A stretch of DNA of 64,000 bases from Monosiga brevicollis MX1. Its lineage: Eukaryota; Opisthokonta; Choanoflagellata; Craspedida; Salpingoecidae. Of the stretch, positions 47,773 to 58,803 are shown one piece after another. Position 1 is the stretch's first letter. Each line of letters begins with the position of its first letter. The stretch spans positions 133,216 to 197,215 of the forward strand of contig NW_001865066.1 of the NCBI RefSeq assembly GCF_000002865.3, written 5' to 3'. The position numbers and the translations under genes are program-made. The notes under the pieces are model-generated. The model saw only the letters and a program-made list of their open reading frames with translations. It made no database searches and had not been told where the DNA came from.

Positions 47773-50035
47773 ATGAGTAACCATACTCCCACCGCCACAG
47801 CGCGGTTTTTCCACGAAATGGCCCACTATGACGCCCAGTTTCGCCCGATCGCGCATGACTTTGCACCCGAAAGCACACGTTACCTCCAAGCCCTTGTTCA
47901 ATTTGCTTGGCCCTGGTGCCTCGTGGCCTTGGTGGTAGTCCTACGGTTCGTCACCCGTCACACGTGCTAAAGTCGAGGCACCCGTGGCATGTCAATCCCT
48001 CGAGCCCTCACCGCGCCCCCGCCCCTGGTCCCATGTAGCGCTGCAATCAAGATTTGCTGTTGCGGTGGATTTCGGCCCAACTTGAAGCTGATCACGCCCC
48101 CACGACTGACGAAGGAACGAGTGGCCCTCGTCCTCACCATCCTCCTTGGGTTGTAAGCTGCTGCACCCAGCGGTCTCGCGCATTGACGATGTCCCTCCTG
48201 AATCTTGCATGCATTGACGGGCCGCCCTGTTGCTCTGGGAAACAACAACAACAGGATTGCTGCAGCCATTGCTTTTGTGGGCAACCACAACGTTGAACGC
48301 GGCGTCCGCGAATTGTTGAATGCCACCAACGATGCGCAAGACGAGCTAATTCATCTACAGGTCACGGTGAGCAATACCTCTGATGCGGCCGTTCGCCTCG
48401 AGACAGCCGTGGAGGCCACAACCTGGCCAACCGAGGTGCGTACCAGGGGCTGAGAGCGCGACACCGCTCTTGTATCGATGAAAGCTCTCTATTTGACCTC
48501 ATGACGCATGGAAAATCGTCATTGGGCCTGAACCTCGCTTGGCTTGCTGCCCAACTGTGGTTGCGTAGCTGGTAGATGAGCTGAGCTCGGGCCTGGGGCG
48601 CGTCCACTTGGAGCTCAACACGATTGTCGTGGACATGAACGAGTATGACCCAACCTTTATGAACAAGGATATTGACCATTACAACGCGCTGCGGGCTGAT
48701 ATTACGCTTGCCTTCTCCGTCACCATCACCGTGCTCGGCGTATCTGCGGGCTTGGCCTACGCTATGGCGTCCCGGCCCTTTTCCAAACTGTATGTCCAGC
48801 TGAACCATCACGTGGCGCTGGCCAGCGCAGCGCAACTCATTCCTCACTCCTGTCGGGCCATGTCTTCTGACGTGGATTGCAGGGGCGTTGCACTCCTGTA
48901 CTTGGCCTTTACCGTGTGCTTCTTCCTGAGCGGCGGCGAGCTGGCCCTGTCCGTGGCCATGAGTGACCTCTGCTCCGATCCCAACGAGTAAGCCCACACG
49001 CTACACCCAAAGCCTGCTCGCGAACCCAAGATCCTACCACACTGACGCGCGGTCACATCGATGCCCGGCAATGTTAGCTACGCCATGAAAACACTCGACT
49101 CCAGCATTGCCAGCTACTACATTGCGTGTGCACCAACCGCGGGTGTGTGTTTGTTTGTCACCCCCACCGTCGCGTCGCTGCTCTTGGCTTTTCTTGCCGG
49201 CTGTCGAGCGCTGCTCTGACCAAGGCTGGATGGTGTGGCTTGTGCCCATGATAGTGTCGCCCTTTGCTCGGCCTTTCAACGACACGCTGGATTACATGGC
49301 GCAGATTGATGCTCTGCTGGCTGCTGCGCCGGACGACCCAAACAAGGTGCATGAGGGCCGGCCATCAATGGCTGGTGCAGTTCTGGCCCTGTTACTTACC
49401 CCTTGGTCCCTTTCCGCTCCCGTGCTGCCGACAACGAACACGTCAATAGGCGCTCATTGAAGGAGAATGGGCTGCGCTCCATGTCTCGATACAAGGTTTA
49501 AGCTCAGTGGTGACGTGCACTACGTCCCACGAAATCTACGTGCGCGCCATCGACGGCCTTTGTGGTGCTGGCCTGTAAGTCACCATGCTCGTGACTCAAC
49601 GAGGCGGGAGTAACCTCCCCATTCACATGTCTGCTTCCATGCATGTAGCCGTGGCCTTGCACTCTTGCTTGTATCGCATGCACTGGCGGGCACGCTGGCG
49701 CTTGGCAGCTCCCTGCTACTGACGAGGCTTTTGCCCAGCCTTTCCTCTGATTTGTGAGCAGCCGTGATATTTGCTTGCGGCACCCGTATAATCCTGCCGT
49801 CGCACAAGGGTGCCTTTGCACCGTGGGCACTGCTGCTTCTCACATGCTGGCTCGGTCTTTTCGGTCTTTTTGCAGGGGCTTTTACCTTGCTGAGAACGAG
49901 GAGCGTGAACGTATGTCACCTGGTGTGGGCGAGCTGGCTGGACTTGGTTCGACACCACACTTGCCTCACCCTCGACTGGTGGCCTTTGCCTCTAGGTCTG
50001 ATTCGCACTCCTTCAACACGGACCACCACATCTGA
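47773..50035 (+). CDS. TTYH: Tweety-family (TTYH) membrane protein
   Basis: Tweety proteins are five-TM plasma-membrane proteins, described as large-conductance or volume-regulated anion channels. The ATG at 47773 starts MSNHTPTATARFFHEMAHYD, matching the short luminal N-terminus, then TM1 (ALVQFAWPWCLVALVVV) and a CCC motif. TM2 lies in exon 2. A long extracellular helical region with N-glycosylation sites follows, then TM3 (ADITLAFSVTITVLG), TM4 (YLAFTVCFFLSGGELAL) and the family landmark LSVAMSDLCSDPNE with SSIASYYIACAP. RAIDGLCGAG and TM5 (ALLLVSHALAGTLALG) come next. A strong donor at 49754 and acceptor CTTTTTGCAG (ending 49874) add a cytoplasmic tail GFYLAENEERERMSP and a stop at 50035. 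Without that splice the protein would stop at 49757. Confidence 0.82.
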
Positions 50036-50354
50036 AGTTTTCATTTGGTAGTTTTTGCTCTGAGTTGGCAAGGGGAAAGCGCGTTCCTAGATCGAGTCAA
50101 AAGAGCTCCGTAATAATAACAATTTCCCGTAATTTTTTTTTTTTCTTGCCGCCGTGCGGCAGCCGTGTATATCCCAGCTTTTGCAGCTGCCCGTGGCTTG
50201 CTTTATATTCAGCCCGCAAATCTCATTTAACCCGGCTATGGCCCCCTCCCTGTCTGGGGTGGGGTTGTTGCTTTCCATGACAGCTGACATGTGCATTAAA
50301 ATTTGCTGATGTAAAAATTTAAAAATTTAAAATTTGATATTGGTTGTCAAGACC

Positions 50355-50403
<49 letters not shown>

Positions 50404-50463
50404 TTCTCTCTCATTCCGGCGCCCTCTCATCTCTCAACCGCATCGGCATCGGCATCGGGCAGG
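50036..50463. promoter_or_regulatory. Intergenic region upstream of TIR gene
   Basis: An AT-rich block (50300-50342) made of AAATTTAAAAATTTAAAATTT-like sequence is followed by (CA)n at about 50357-50402, 60 nt before the TIR-gene ATG. It probably contains the core promoter. Confidence 0.5.
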
Positions 50464-52309
50464 ATGGGGGGTCATGAGTTGATGGGGCCTGAGCGGGTTG
50501 ATGAATTACTGGGTATTCAGACGGTGAGCGATGGGTTTGCCATTGTGGATCGTGCCTGTGAGGCCATTGATAGAACGGCTAGCGATGCGTCGGCCACGGC
50601 CCATCTGCTCGCGCGGGGCACGCAGGTGGTGGAGCACCTGACCCGTGTCCTGCGACCAACGGATGAGCTAAGCGACCTGGATGGCGTCGTCATGCTTCTC
50701 AATTACCTCTTTGCGGTGGGCACAGACGAGCAAAAGGCGCAATTGGGCCGGCTGTTCGTGGACCACATTGCAACGTACCTTCCCATCCTGCAGCGGGCCG
50801 TGGAAGAGGATGGAATAGGTCCTGAGCTGGTCACCCTCTATTCCAACGTCATTGGCTTTCTCGGGCATGACGCATGCGAAGATCAACTCAACGCTGACTT
50901 TGTCGCCGTCATGCACCAGTACATTGCTCGCTCCACCATGGGCCGCAGCCCGGCTTACCTGGCCCTGGCCAATCTGTACGGGCCCCATGAGCATGCCTCC
51001 ACCGATCTTTCCGGGGCTATTGACGACGTGATGAAGGTGCTGGACGCGGCCGTCAAGAATGTCGAGTATGGCGAGCGTGAGTGGAGCATTGGGGCACCCC
51101 TCAAAGCCATTGCGAACCTCAGTACCGCCGACACCAACAAGCCCTTGCTCTGGGGCAATGCCAATTGTATGGAGAACATTGCCCAGTGCCTGCGGCGCAG
51201 TGACAGCGAATGGTTTGGCGGCGAGTCGGCCAAATACCTTCGACTTGCTCGCAATTCGGGCGTCGAGTGCCTGTATAGCATGGCTTTCAACTATGACGTC
51301 GTCGGGCGCATCCCTGATGCTGTGGCCTTGATTCAGCGCCAAGTCAACGATCCTGCCAACGCCGTCGACCCAGAAACGCGCCACACTTTGGAGGGGGCCC
51401 TGTCTTACATCCAGGCCAAGACTGCCAAAAGCAAGCTGACCGCCGCCGCCATCCCCACGGAGCCTTCGCTTGCCACCACCGCCACCCCTCCAAACCAGCC
51501 AGCAACTTCCGAAGCGCCCACCCCGCTAGCTGCGCCTGCGCCGGCACCCACGCCTGCCCCCGGGGGTCAGCACCTCATGATCTCTTACAATTGGGGCCAC
51601 CAAAACATCATGCTGTGCGTTACCTGCCTGCTTGCCACGCCTGTATCCCGTGAACCCCTGTGAGCCGCCACGCGCCAACACTGATTGTGCACTCGCTCTC
51701 TAGGGTGGCAAAGAAGTACCTGGAGTCGCGTGGCGTACGCGTGTGGATGGATGTAGATCGTATGACTGGCAATATGCTCGACCGAATGGCTGACGCCATC
51801 GAGGGTGCGGCGGTCATCCTCGTCGGCGCCTCGAGCAAGTAAAAGAGTCTGGAAACTGCCACGCCGAGGGCAACTACATCTATGATGCCAAGAAAGAGTG
51901 TCTTTTCCTCAAGGTTCAACCTGGCTACCGACCTGATGGCTGGTTGGCCATGCTCATGAGCGCCAAGCTGTACGTCGAGCCCAAGCCCGACTACGAGCAG
52001 GATCAATCCTGGCTTGCGATGGTCGAGGAACAACTCAAGCTACTTGGAGTGTGGCACGCGATTGGTGGCGCAAGCGACGGCACTGAACCTCCACCCCCGG
52101 CCCCGAGTGCCCCAGCTGCCCCGACCCTGGGCCCTGGCGTTGACGAATTGCTGGCAGAAATTCGCGCGCTGCGCGAGCAGGTCACACGCCTCGAGAGTCA
52201 ACTCACCACCGTGCAAGGCCAAGTCGAAACGCTAGTCGAGCAAGCCGAAGACGCGAATGACAAGCAACAGCCGGGCAAGAAATCGCGCTTCTTTGGAGGC
52301 TCGAAATGA
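50464..52309 (+). CDS. Helical-repeat (ARM-like) plus TIR-domain protein
   Basis: Exon 1 (50464-51614) encodes about 330 residues of helical pairs resembling armadillo/HEAT packing (YLPILQRAVEEDG, LVTLYSNVIGFLG, LKAIANLSTADTNKPLL, SGVECLYSMAFNYD). An Ala/Pro/Thr linker follows, then the start of a TIR domain, LMISYNWGHQNIML. The intron 51615-51703 has donor GTGCGT and acceptor CTCTCTAG. Exon 2 continues VAKKYLESRG, VRVWMDVDRM, AAVILVGASSK, then NCHAEGNYIY (candidate NADase-type Glu) and PGYRPDGWL. A C-terminal coiled coil (LLAEIRALREQVTRLESQL) and a basic tail end at 52309. The ARM-TIR order recalls SARM1, but no SAM domains are visible. Around 51838-51846 the frame needed upstream and downstream differs by one base. 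No intron fits there, so a read error or a recent frameshift is likely. Confidence 0.75.
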
Positions 52310-52972
52310 GCGGCCTTGACCAGAGCATGTGAGCATATCATACCTCTGGGAGCTGTCTGCGCTGTTGCTAGACGCGCTTTGAGATGATCTCACTGCATTT
52401 TACCAGACCAAGCCTGATTATTCCACCACCATATTATACTCTAATCGATGATGTGAGCATATTAGTAAGCATCAAACAGGCCCTGCCGATCGTTAGAGAT
52501 GCACCCAGATATTAAAACACCCGTGACTAAGAGTTCCGACTCATTAGCAAAGGTAGCAGGTCAGGGCCAAGCTCACACACCTCACATCATGCTATCCAAA
52601 AGGTGAACCGAGCACGCACTGACGCGCTGTATCATACATGACTAATCACATCCCAATCCTGCCAAGCTCCAGCACATCATAAAGTGAGAAAAAAAAACAA
52701 AAAAAAATAAAAAAATAAAAAAATAAATTCTGATAAAAGTCTGACTGTCTCTCTCTCTCTGATTTTTTTTTTTTTTTTTGAAGCGTTTTGGTGTGTGTGT
52801 GTGTGTGCACATCGGTCGTGCTTGGCGTTCTCGTGTGTGTGCGGGAGAGAGAGCGAGAGAGAGAGAGAGAGAGGCCGTGGCTGTGGCTGTGGCTGGCAGG
52901 TTGGGCGGGTGCCTGCGCGGGACGCGGCGGTTGTAATTTTGCGAGGAGCAAAGCGTGCGTTGGATCGACAGC
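52310..52972. promoter_or_regulatory. Intergenic region with A/T homopolymers, (GT)n and (GA)n
   Basis: This is the 663-nt spacer between the TIR and RRM-GYF genes. It contains an A-rich stretch (52685-52730), T run (52764-52778), (GT)n (about 52790-52807) and (GA)n (about 52850-52873), then GGCTGTGGCTGT repeats just before the RRM-GYF start. Confidence 0.55.
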
Positions 52973-54503
52973 ATGACGACATACGGTTGGTCGTATGAAA
53001 AGGCCGATCACCTGGCTCAGGCGGTCGCGTCGTCTCGAAGGGTAAGAGTCATCCACTGTCTCGATGACCAGGCTCCTAGCTTGTGAGTCGATGCTTCTGT
53101 CTACACCCGACTAACATGTCTTCTGTTTCCGGGGTTGGTGTCACCACCCGTTCAGTTGGCAGAGAAGGAACCGACTGATCGGCTCAAGGCCAAGCGGGCA
53201 GCCGAACAGGCCCACGCCGAAAAGGTGCAGGCCCCGCAAGACAAGCGTGCCAGGTATTCTTGCCCTATCCTTTGAAGCTGCCCAACTCGTGTGACATGGC
53301 GTCAGGGTTGACCCCCTTGGGTCAAGTACACACTGGCATGCACGCGTTTTCATGGACTTGCTCATGGCGGCGATGTCGACAGAGCACGGACAGACTGCAA
53401 AATTTGGGTCGGCAACCTGACGCACCAGATCGACGAGTCGGATCTCTTCAAGTTTTTCCAATCCTTCGGCAAAATCCTCGATGTTCAACTGATTCGCGAC
53501 GATGTATGCCCACGACTACTTGTCCATTCATTGCCATTGTCCATCACGGGCGCCTTTCTTACCCTCCTAACCCTCTTGGTCTCGTTCTTCTGCGACAGCT
53601 CGGCGGCTCCAAGGGCTTTGCCTTTATTGTTTTTGAGGAGCACCAGACAGGTATGTGACTGGTCCCAGTCTTGGAGGGAAGCACATCCTGTCACAGCCTT
53701 GCTTCTTCGTGCCCTCACCTCTGGACATCACTTTTGACTCTATGCTCTTCTCCTTCGGCTTGCTCAGCTGTGCACTGCAAGGATTGGTGCCGACTCAATC
53801 GTCCGGTACGGCGCTGCATCTTGTACCGGGGTCCTCTCCTCTTCCCTTTTCCCTTCTTTTTGCTCCTTGATTGCCTTGCGCTGTAACAATTCCTCACCCC
53901 AATTCATGTCACATGGTGTGCTTAGCATATCCGCGAATGCTCTCCACGCGTGGATTTGGCCGTTCGTCGAACACGCGAGGTCAGGCCTTGTTGGTCTGCA
54001 AGGCATGCCTCAATTCATCTTCTCCCTCAAAAATGCTTGTGTCGCCTCTCATATTGAGCATGGTCTATCCCATGTGTCTTCTCATCAACAGGAGCGTCAG
54101 GCAAAGGCCGAAGCAAATGAACAGAAAGAGTGCGTGGCGTCGGCCCGCCTCACTGCGATTGCCACGCTCACCTCACAAAACACTCACTTCCGCGTAGAGC
54201 ACTGCGCAAAGCAGCCCTTGAAGACCTTGGCGTCAAGTGGGAATACCGATGGAACAACGAGGACGGGGCACAGGTGTGCGGGTTCTGCTTGTCAGCATGC
54301 TTGTGCCCAGTGACTGCACGCCGCAACTATCTACTCATACACCTATTGCCATCCAGATTTTTGGCCCGTTTACTTCAGAACAGATGGGTGGCTGGCAGAA
54401 TAGCGGCTTTTTCGCCACCAATGTGTGTTATGCCCGTCAAGTGGGCGCCGGCGACGATGCCTGGGAGGCTTCCACTGAGATTCAATTCGATGATTTTCCA
54501 TAG
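52973..54503 (+). CDS. RRM plus GYF-domain protein (splicing-factor-like)
   Basis: The ATG at 52973 starts MTTYGWSYEKADHLAQAV. A charged helix (DRLKAKRAAEQAHAEKVQ) leads to an RRM with IWVGNL (RNP2), ESDLFKFFQSFGKILDVQL and GGSKGFAFIVF (RNP1). After several introns a charged segment (ERQAKAEANEQKE) precedes a C-terminal GYF domain: VKWEYRWNNEDGAQ, IFGPFTSEQM, GGWQNSGFF, then VCYARQVG and a stop at 54503. The GYF sequence is closest to CD2BP2/Lin1 (U5 snRNP 52K), whose GYF binds Pro-rich splicing peptides. The known CD2BP2 lacks an RRM, so this pairing is unusual. The middle exons (53.65-54.06 kb) are uncertain. Confidence 0.7.
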
Positions 54504-54698
54504 TGGCGGTCAGCGCGCCAGCACGCTTGCCGCAACCGCACCGGGGGCCGCCTTGTCTTGCTAAGGCTCCTGAATTCATTCAAATGCCATCATCACAAAC
54601 GTCCCGCATCTTTTCTCTCTGCCAATAAGGAAGGCAGAAAACTGGATCACAACAATACTTTGCCACATCTCGGGCTCTACTTTAGGGCCCCCGGCTTT

Positions 54699-56329
54699 TT
54701 AGGCCGCAGTCTTCATGAGCGACCCGCACATGTGGAGTACACCGAGCTGGGTGGCCACGTGACGATACTCATAGTTGTCTGTGCGCTCCTGCCACGCTAC
54801 TGACCCAACAGTGTGGCGCACACGAACAGCAAACTCGTCTAGGCTTTGGTTCGGGTCAGCAGACGGCTTGCGGGCGCGCAGCGCTTGGACAGCATGTTGG
54901 CACCACGTGGGCTTGAGCTGCTTGATGAAGGTGTCTTCAGCTTGCATGTCAAGGTCTTGAATGCGCTGAAATAGCTTTTCCAGCATGGGATCAGCGGTAT
55001 ACTGGCTTGGGCCGTCGCAGTTTGCAGCCGGTCCGTCAAGGATGGGTGCTTGCTGTTGACTCACGTTGAGTAGGTTGTAACATGTGGCTCGCTCCCAGCG
55101 CTGCGCATCATTGTCTCCGCTTGCTGACGGTGGGGCATGCAAGAGATTGACTTGCCATCGGTGCACGGGCATTTGCGGACCGGGTCGCTGATAATGTCGC
55201 CAGCCTTGGTACAGCTTTAGCTCGTGTTGAATGTGAGTCAAGGGCTCGGAGAGTGTCACGTCTTGGTTTAGGTCGTGGCGGGCTACGGCCATCCCAAAGA
55301 TCACGGCTGTTATAAACAGACTAGCTGCCACCGCTGATGTAAGCCACCACTTGCTCCGGGATTGGGAGATCTGTGGCTCCGAAGCACGAGAGCAAAGACG
55401 CAACAGGGCTTCCTGACCTGCGACGAGAATGAAAGCCCAGCGCCAGTCCCATGCCATGAAACCCATGAACAAGGCCACGGTCCAGGTGGCCAGGCGACCC
55501 AAAATGGGAGGCAATGTTGCCACGTCGCTGGGCGCGGCCATGAGGGTGGGCGTCACGGCAAACATCAAGGCTGCCACGGTGTCCGCTGAGCGCCAGGCCT
55601 GGGTCAGCGCCGTGCACAATGATCGGGGTAGTACCGTGGGCAACCAGTCGAAGGCTCGGCCGTGGCGCGCCGATTCGCCAGCGTAAATCCAGCAGGCTGC
55701 TGAATCATCTTGCCAGGTCTCGGAGGACCAATGATGATACAAGGGGGCGGCGATGAGCACACTGAGCTGAAGAGCTAGAAGCAGGCGTGCAAAGGCGCGC
55801 AGCGACCGCACAACACGATTGTGCATGCCAGAACGGCCGACAGGCAAAAGCATGGTCGCTTCCCCGAGCACGTCCAAGAGAAGGATCCAGCGAATGGCCT
55901 TGTCTTCACCCGACGTGAGCGTGGAGAGAATCCGGTGTTGCCAGAACGTGCCAGCCAGGGTCACCAGCCGAAGGACCAGTCGCCGCCATGATGGGCGAGT
56001 GGCGAGACCTAGGACGCCGTGCAACAGGAGCAGAGCCGTGGCCAGTGCCAGTGCGCCTTGCGGCGACTGCAATGTGGCCTGCCAGCCAGGGGTGGGGCAG
56101 CTCCGCGAGGGAAGGGCAGCTTTTGGGTCCAAGCAGCTGCTGGTTAGCCTAGCGGCCAAGTGAGCAAGTGAGATCGGGCATTCCTGCTGCAAAAGAGGCA
56201 CGCACGTTGACATATCGAGCAACCTTGCACACACCAGTGTACGGAGCCATAGCTGCTCAGCAGCTGGTACCACTCAAATGCCAGGAGAAGGTGCACAGCC
56301 AGCATGACGTCCCGCGAAGCGAGAAGCAT
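54699..56329 (-). CDS. HTTM-domain multi-pass membrane protein
   Basis: Exon 1 (ATG about 56329) gives MLLASRDVMLAVHLLLAFEW. A short intron is followed by one long exon reading to a stop at 54699. The N-terminal half follows the HTTM layout, a fold shared with vitamin K-dependent gamma-carboxylase: an R..DL first helix, then a second TM pair (ALALATALLLLHGVLGLAT). The next region is FWQHRILSTLTSGEDKAIRW, equivalent to the family's QNRNxxxxxGGDxLLR block. The following helix, FARLLLALQLSVLIAAPLYH, is equivalent to the RLLQLQ..YxxxGxxK block, and W..DSAACWIY follows it. A luminal region of about 230 residues follows the last TM (FITAVIFGMAVARHD); it has no recognised domain. The function is unknown. 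HTTM proteins are mostly bacterial and the domain is named for horizontal transfer. The almost intronless structure fits that idea but does not prove it. Confidence 0.55.
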
Positions 56330-56423
56330 CGACGCCAACACGACTGGGTCACAAAAAAAAATAAAAAAACAAAAATGCATGAAGCAAAAAGTCAAAAACA
56401 AGAAATTGTTTCGGTGCTTGCTA

Positions 56424-56482
<59 letters not shown>

Positions 56483-56690
56483 GTGACTCGACCCTTGGCG
56501 GGCTATTGGCGGCTAGAGATGAGCATTCAGGGTTTTTGGTTGACGGAAAAGGGGGGGGAGGAGTGAAGCTTTACGACAGCTCGAGTAGGTTGAAAACCCT
56601 TTGCGGTTAGTATGCGTAAAATTGAGATGGTCCGCAGCCAGAAACATCCAGCCTACGACAACGGGAATTCAGGAGGGGGAAGGAGCAGAG
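56330..56690. other. Intergenic region with (GT)n
   Basis: This is the 361-nt spacer between two same-strand genes: HTTM start on one side and the SH2-PH adaptor 3' end on the other. A (GT)n tract spans about 56427-56485, about 100 nt upstream of the HTTM start codon. Confidence 0.6.
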
Positions 56691-58759
56691 TTACACGTCA
56701 CTCTCTTCTTCATCAGTGACCTTTGCCACTTCAGGCTCGGTGGCTTCGGGTTCGGTCTGGGTCACTTCGGGCTCAGTGGCTTCAGTCGCCTTCTCGGCAA
56801 CCTCGGGCTCGGCAGCTTCGGGCTCGGCAGCTTCGGTCTCGTCAGCTTCGGTCTCAGCCGCTTCAGGCTCGGCAGCTCCAGGATCGGCAGCTCCAGGATC
56901 GGCAGCTCCAGGATCGGCAGCTTCGATCTCAACAGCCTCGGTCTCGGTAGCTTCGGTCTCAACAGCCTCGGTCTCGGCAGCTTCAGGCTCAACAGCTTCA
57001 GGCTCAACAGCCTCGGTCTCGGTAGCTTCAGGCTCGGTAGCTTCAGGCTCGGCAGCTTCAGGCTCAACAGCCTCGGTCTCGGCAGCTTCAGGCTCAGCAG
57101 CTTCAGGCTCAACAGGGCCAGTTGTGGCTGCTGCGGGAACAGTTGTGGGGGTAGCAGCCATCGCTGGCTCAGAGGATTGGGACTCTGACGTTTGGGCCGA
57201 AGTCGTGTGCAGGACTTCATTATCTGCAATGTCCGTCTCAAGGTATGCGTCGTTTTCAGCATCGTTGTCATCAAAGCAAACATTTTGATATTGTTCTTTG
57301 GGTTTGTGATCTAAATGTAGGCACGGTCGCGAGAGAAGGGGTGAGGTAACAGGCCGGTGGCCAACAAAGAGAATTTTGGCACGTACATGCATCAATCTCG
57401 GCATCCTCGTCCTCTGAATCGACACTCGTTCTATTGAGGCAAAAAATGGCGCCGGGCAAGGGGTGTGAGCTGCTTCATTGAACCAAAAAAGTTGCAGGTG
57501 AGGCATAAAGGACTGGCGACAACGAACGTGGCTTGCGCTGAGGTGCCGTTGGAGCTGTCTTGATCAAGGAGGCTCACGTCAGCATAACCTTGCAAGTGGC
57601 CACCCTTGGGCACGGCCCGCATAGGATCGACACTGGCATAGCCATCATTGTATTCGTCAACAGCCCGGCCTGCATCATACTCAACTTCGCCTGCATTCGA
57701 ATGAACAAGAGAAAGACAAGAACGAAAGAAAGGAAGAAAGCAAAGTCAAAGGTACATGCTTTCAATGCGCGTGGGCAGCGCTCAGCGGGTGGGGAGCACG
57801 TACCACGAGCAGCGGTAGCCATGCCAACAAATGATGAGCCAGAGGATACAAAAACAATGTCGTCTTTTCGCAGTGTTTCTGGCACGGTGTGTTCTCCGCC
57901 AACCTGGTTGAAGATGCGCACGACGGGAAAACCAACCTAGCAAAAACGGCCAATGTGAGACAGGGCTTTGTCATACACACCGTCAACTCACAGTTGATCA
58001 AACTTACGCGCGGCGAGATGGCGGCCTTGACACCATCCAAGTCATCCTTGGGCACCTCCACATAAATGCCAGCAGCGGTCGATCCATTGCGGAAGACGCG
58101 CAGCGTGATGCGGCGCTCAGCCTCGTGTTGCTTGGTTGGGGCGCCTTGAGTGGCCTCGGTGGCCAAGCGACGAATGTCCTCTCTACATTTCCGCCGAGTA
58201 ACATGGTGGCGGTGGTCATTACTAGGCCATCTGATTCAAGAGCACAGAGCGGTGGTCACTGGTCGGGTTGACGTACGGGGTAGTGATGGTCACAAACTTC
58301 TCATCCACAACTTGGCGGATCGCCTGCAGCCAGCCCTGCAGCTCATCTTTGGTGTCTGCAAACAAGAACAGCTGCGGGGTAGGCCAGGCATGAGATAGGG
58401 CGCGTGAAGAAGCAAAAAGAAGCTTGGTTGACGCTTTTGTTGGCGGCAGTTGGTGAAGAGACAGACCTCGCGATCACAGGCTAGAATCCCAAAGCAGTAG
58501 TTGGGGTTGGCCTGGGGATGCCATTGCACCACACATCTATCGTCGCAGCGCCACCCATGAGACCTCGTTGGACCTGTGCCACGAGCTAGCCTAACAAAAG
58601 TCCAAGCCTTACTTGGCACCCGGGATGACGGCGCGAACTTTCTTGAGGTTAAGCGAGCCCTGCTCCTTGTCCTTACCCGCGACCTAAGCCGAGGTTGAAA
58701 TGATCGTCCATGTAAGCAAGCAAGTCAGAGGTACTGGCACGTGTGCAAGTGTGCAAGCG

Positions 58760-58803
<44 letters not shown>

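Noticed and set aside
50341-50402. Regular repeats considered as a CRISPR array
   Set aside because: It is a plain (CA)n microsatellite without spacers, in a nuclear genome of a eukaryote.
56716-57288. Plus-strand Ser/Ala-rich frames opposite the SH2-PH tail
   Set aside because: They are the complement of the Glu/Ala/Pro repeat.
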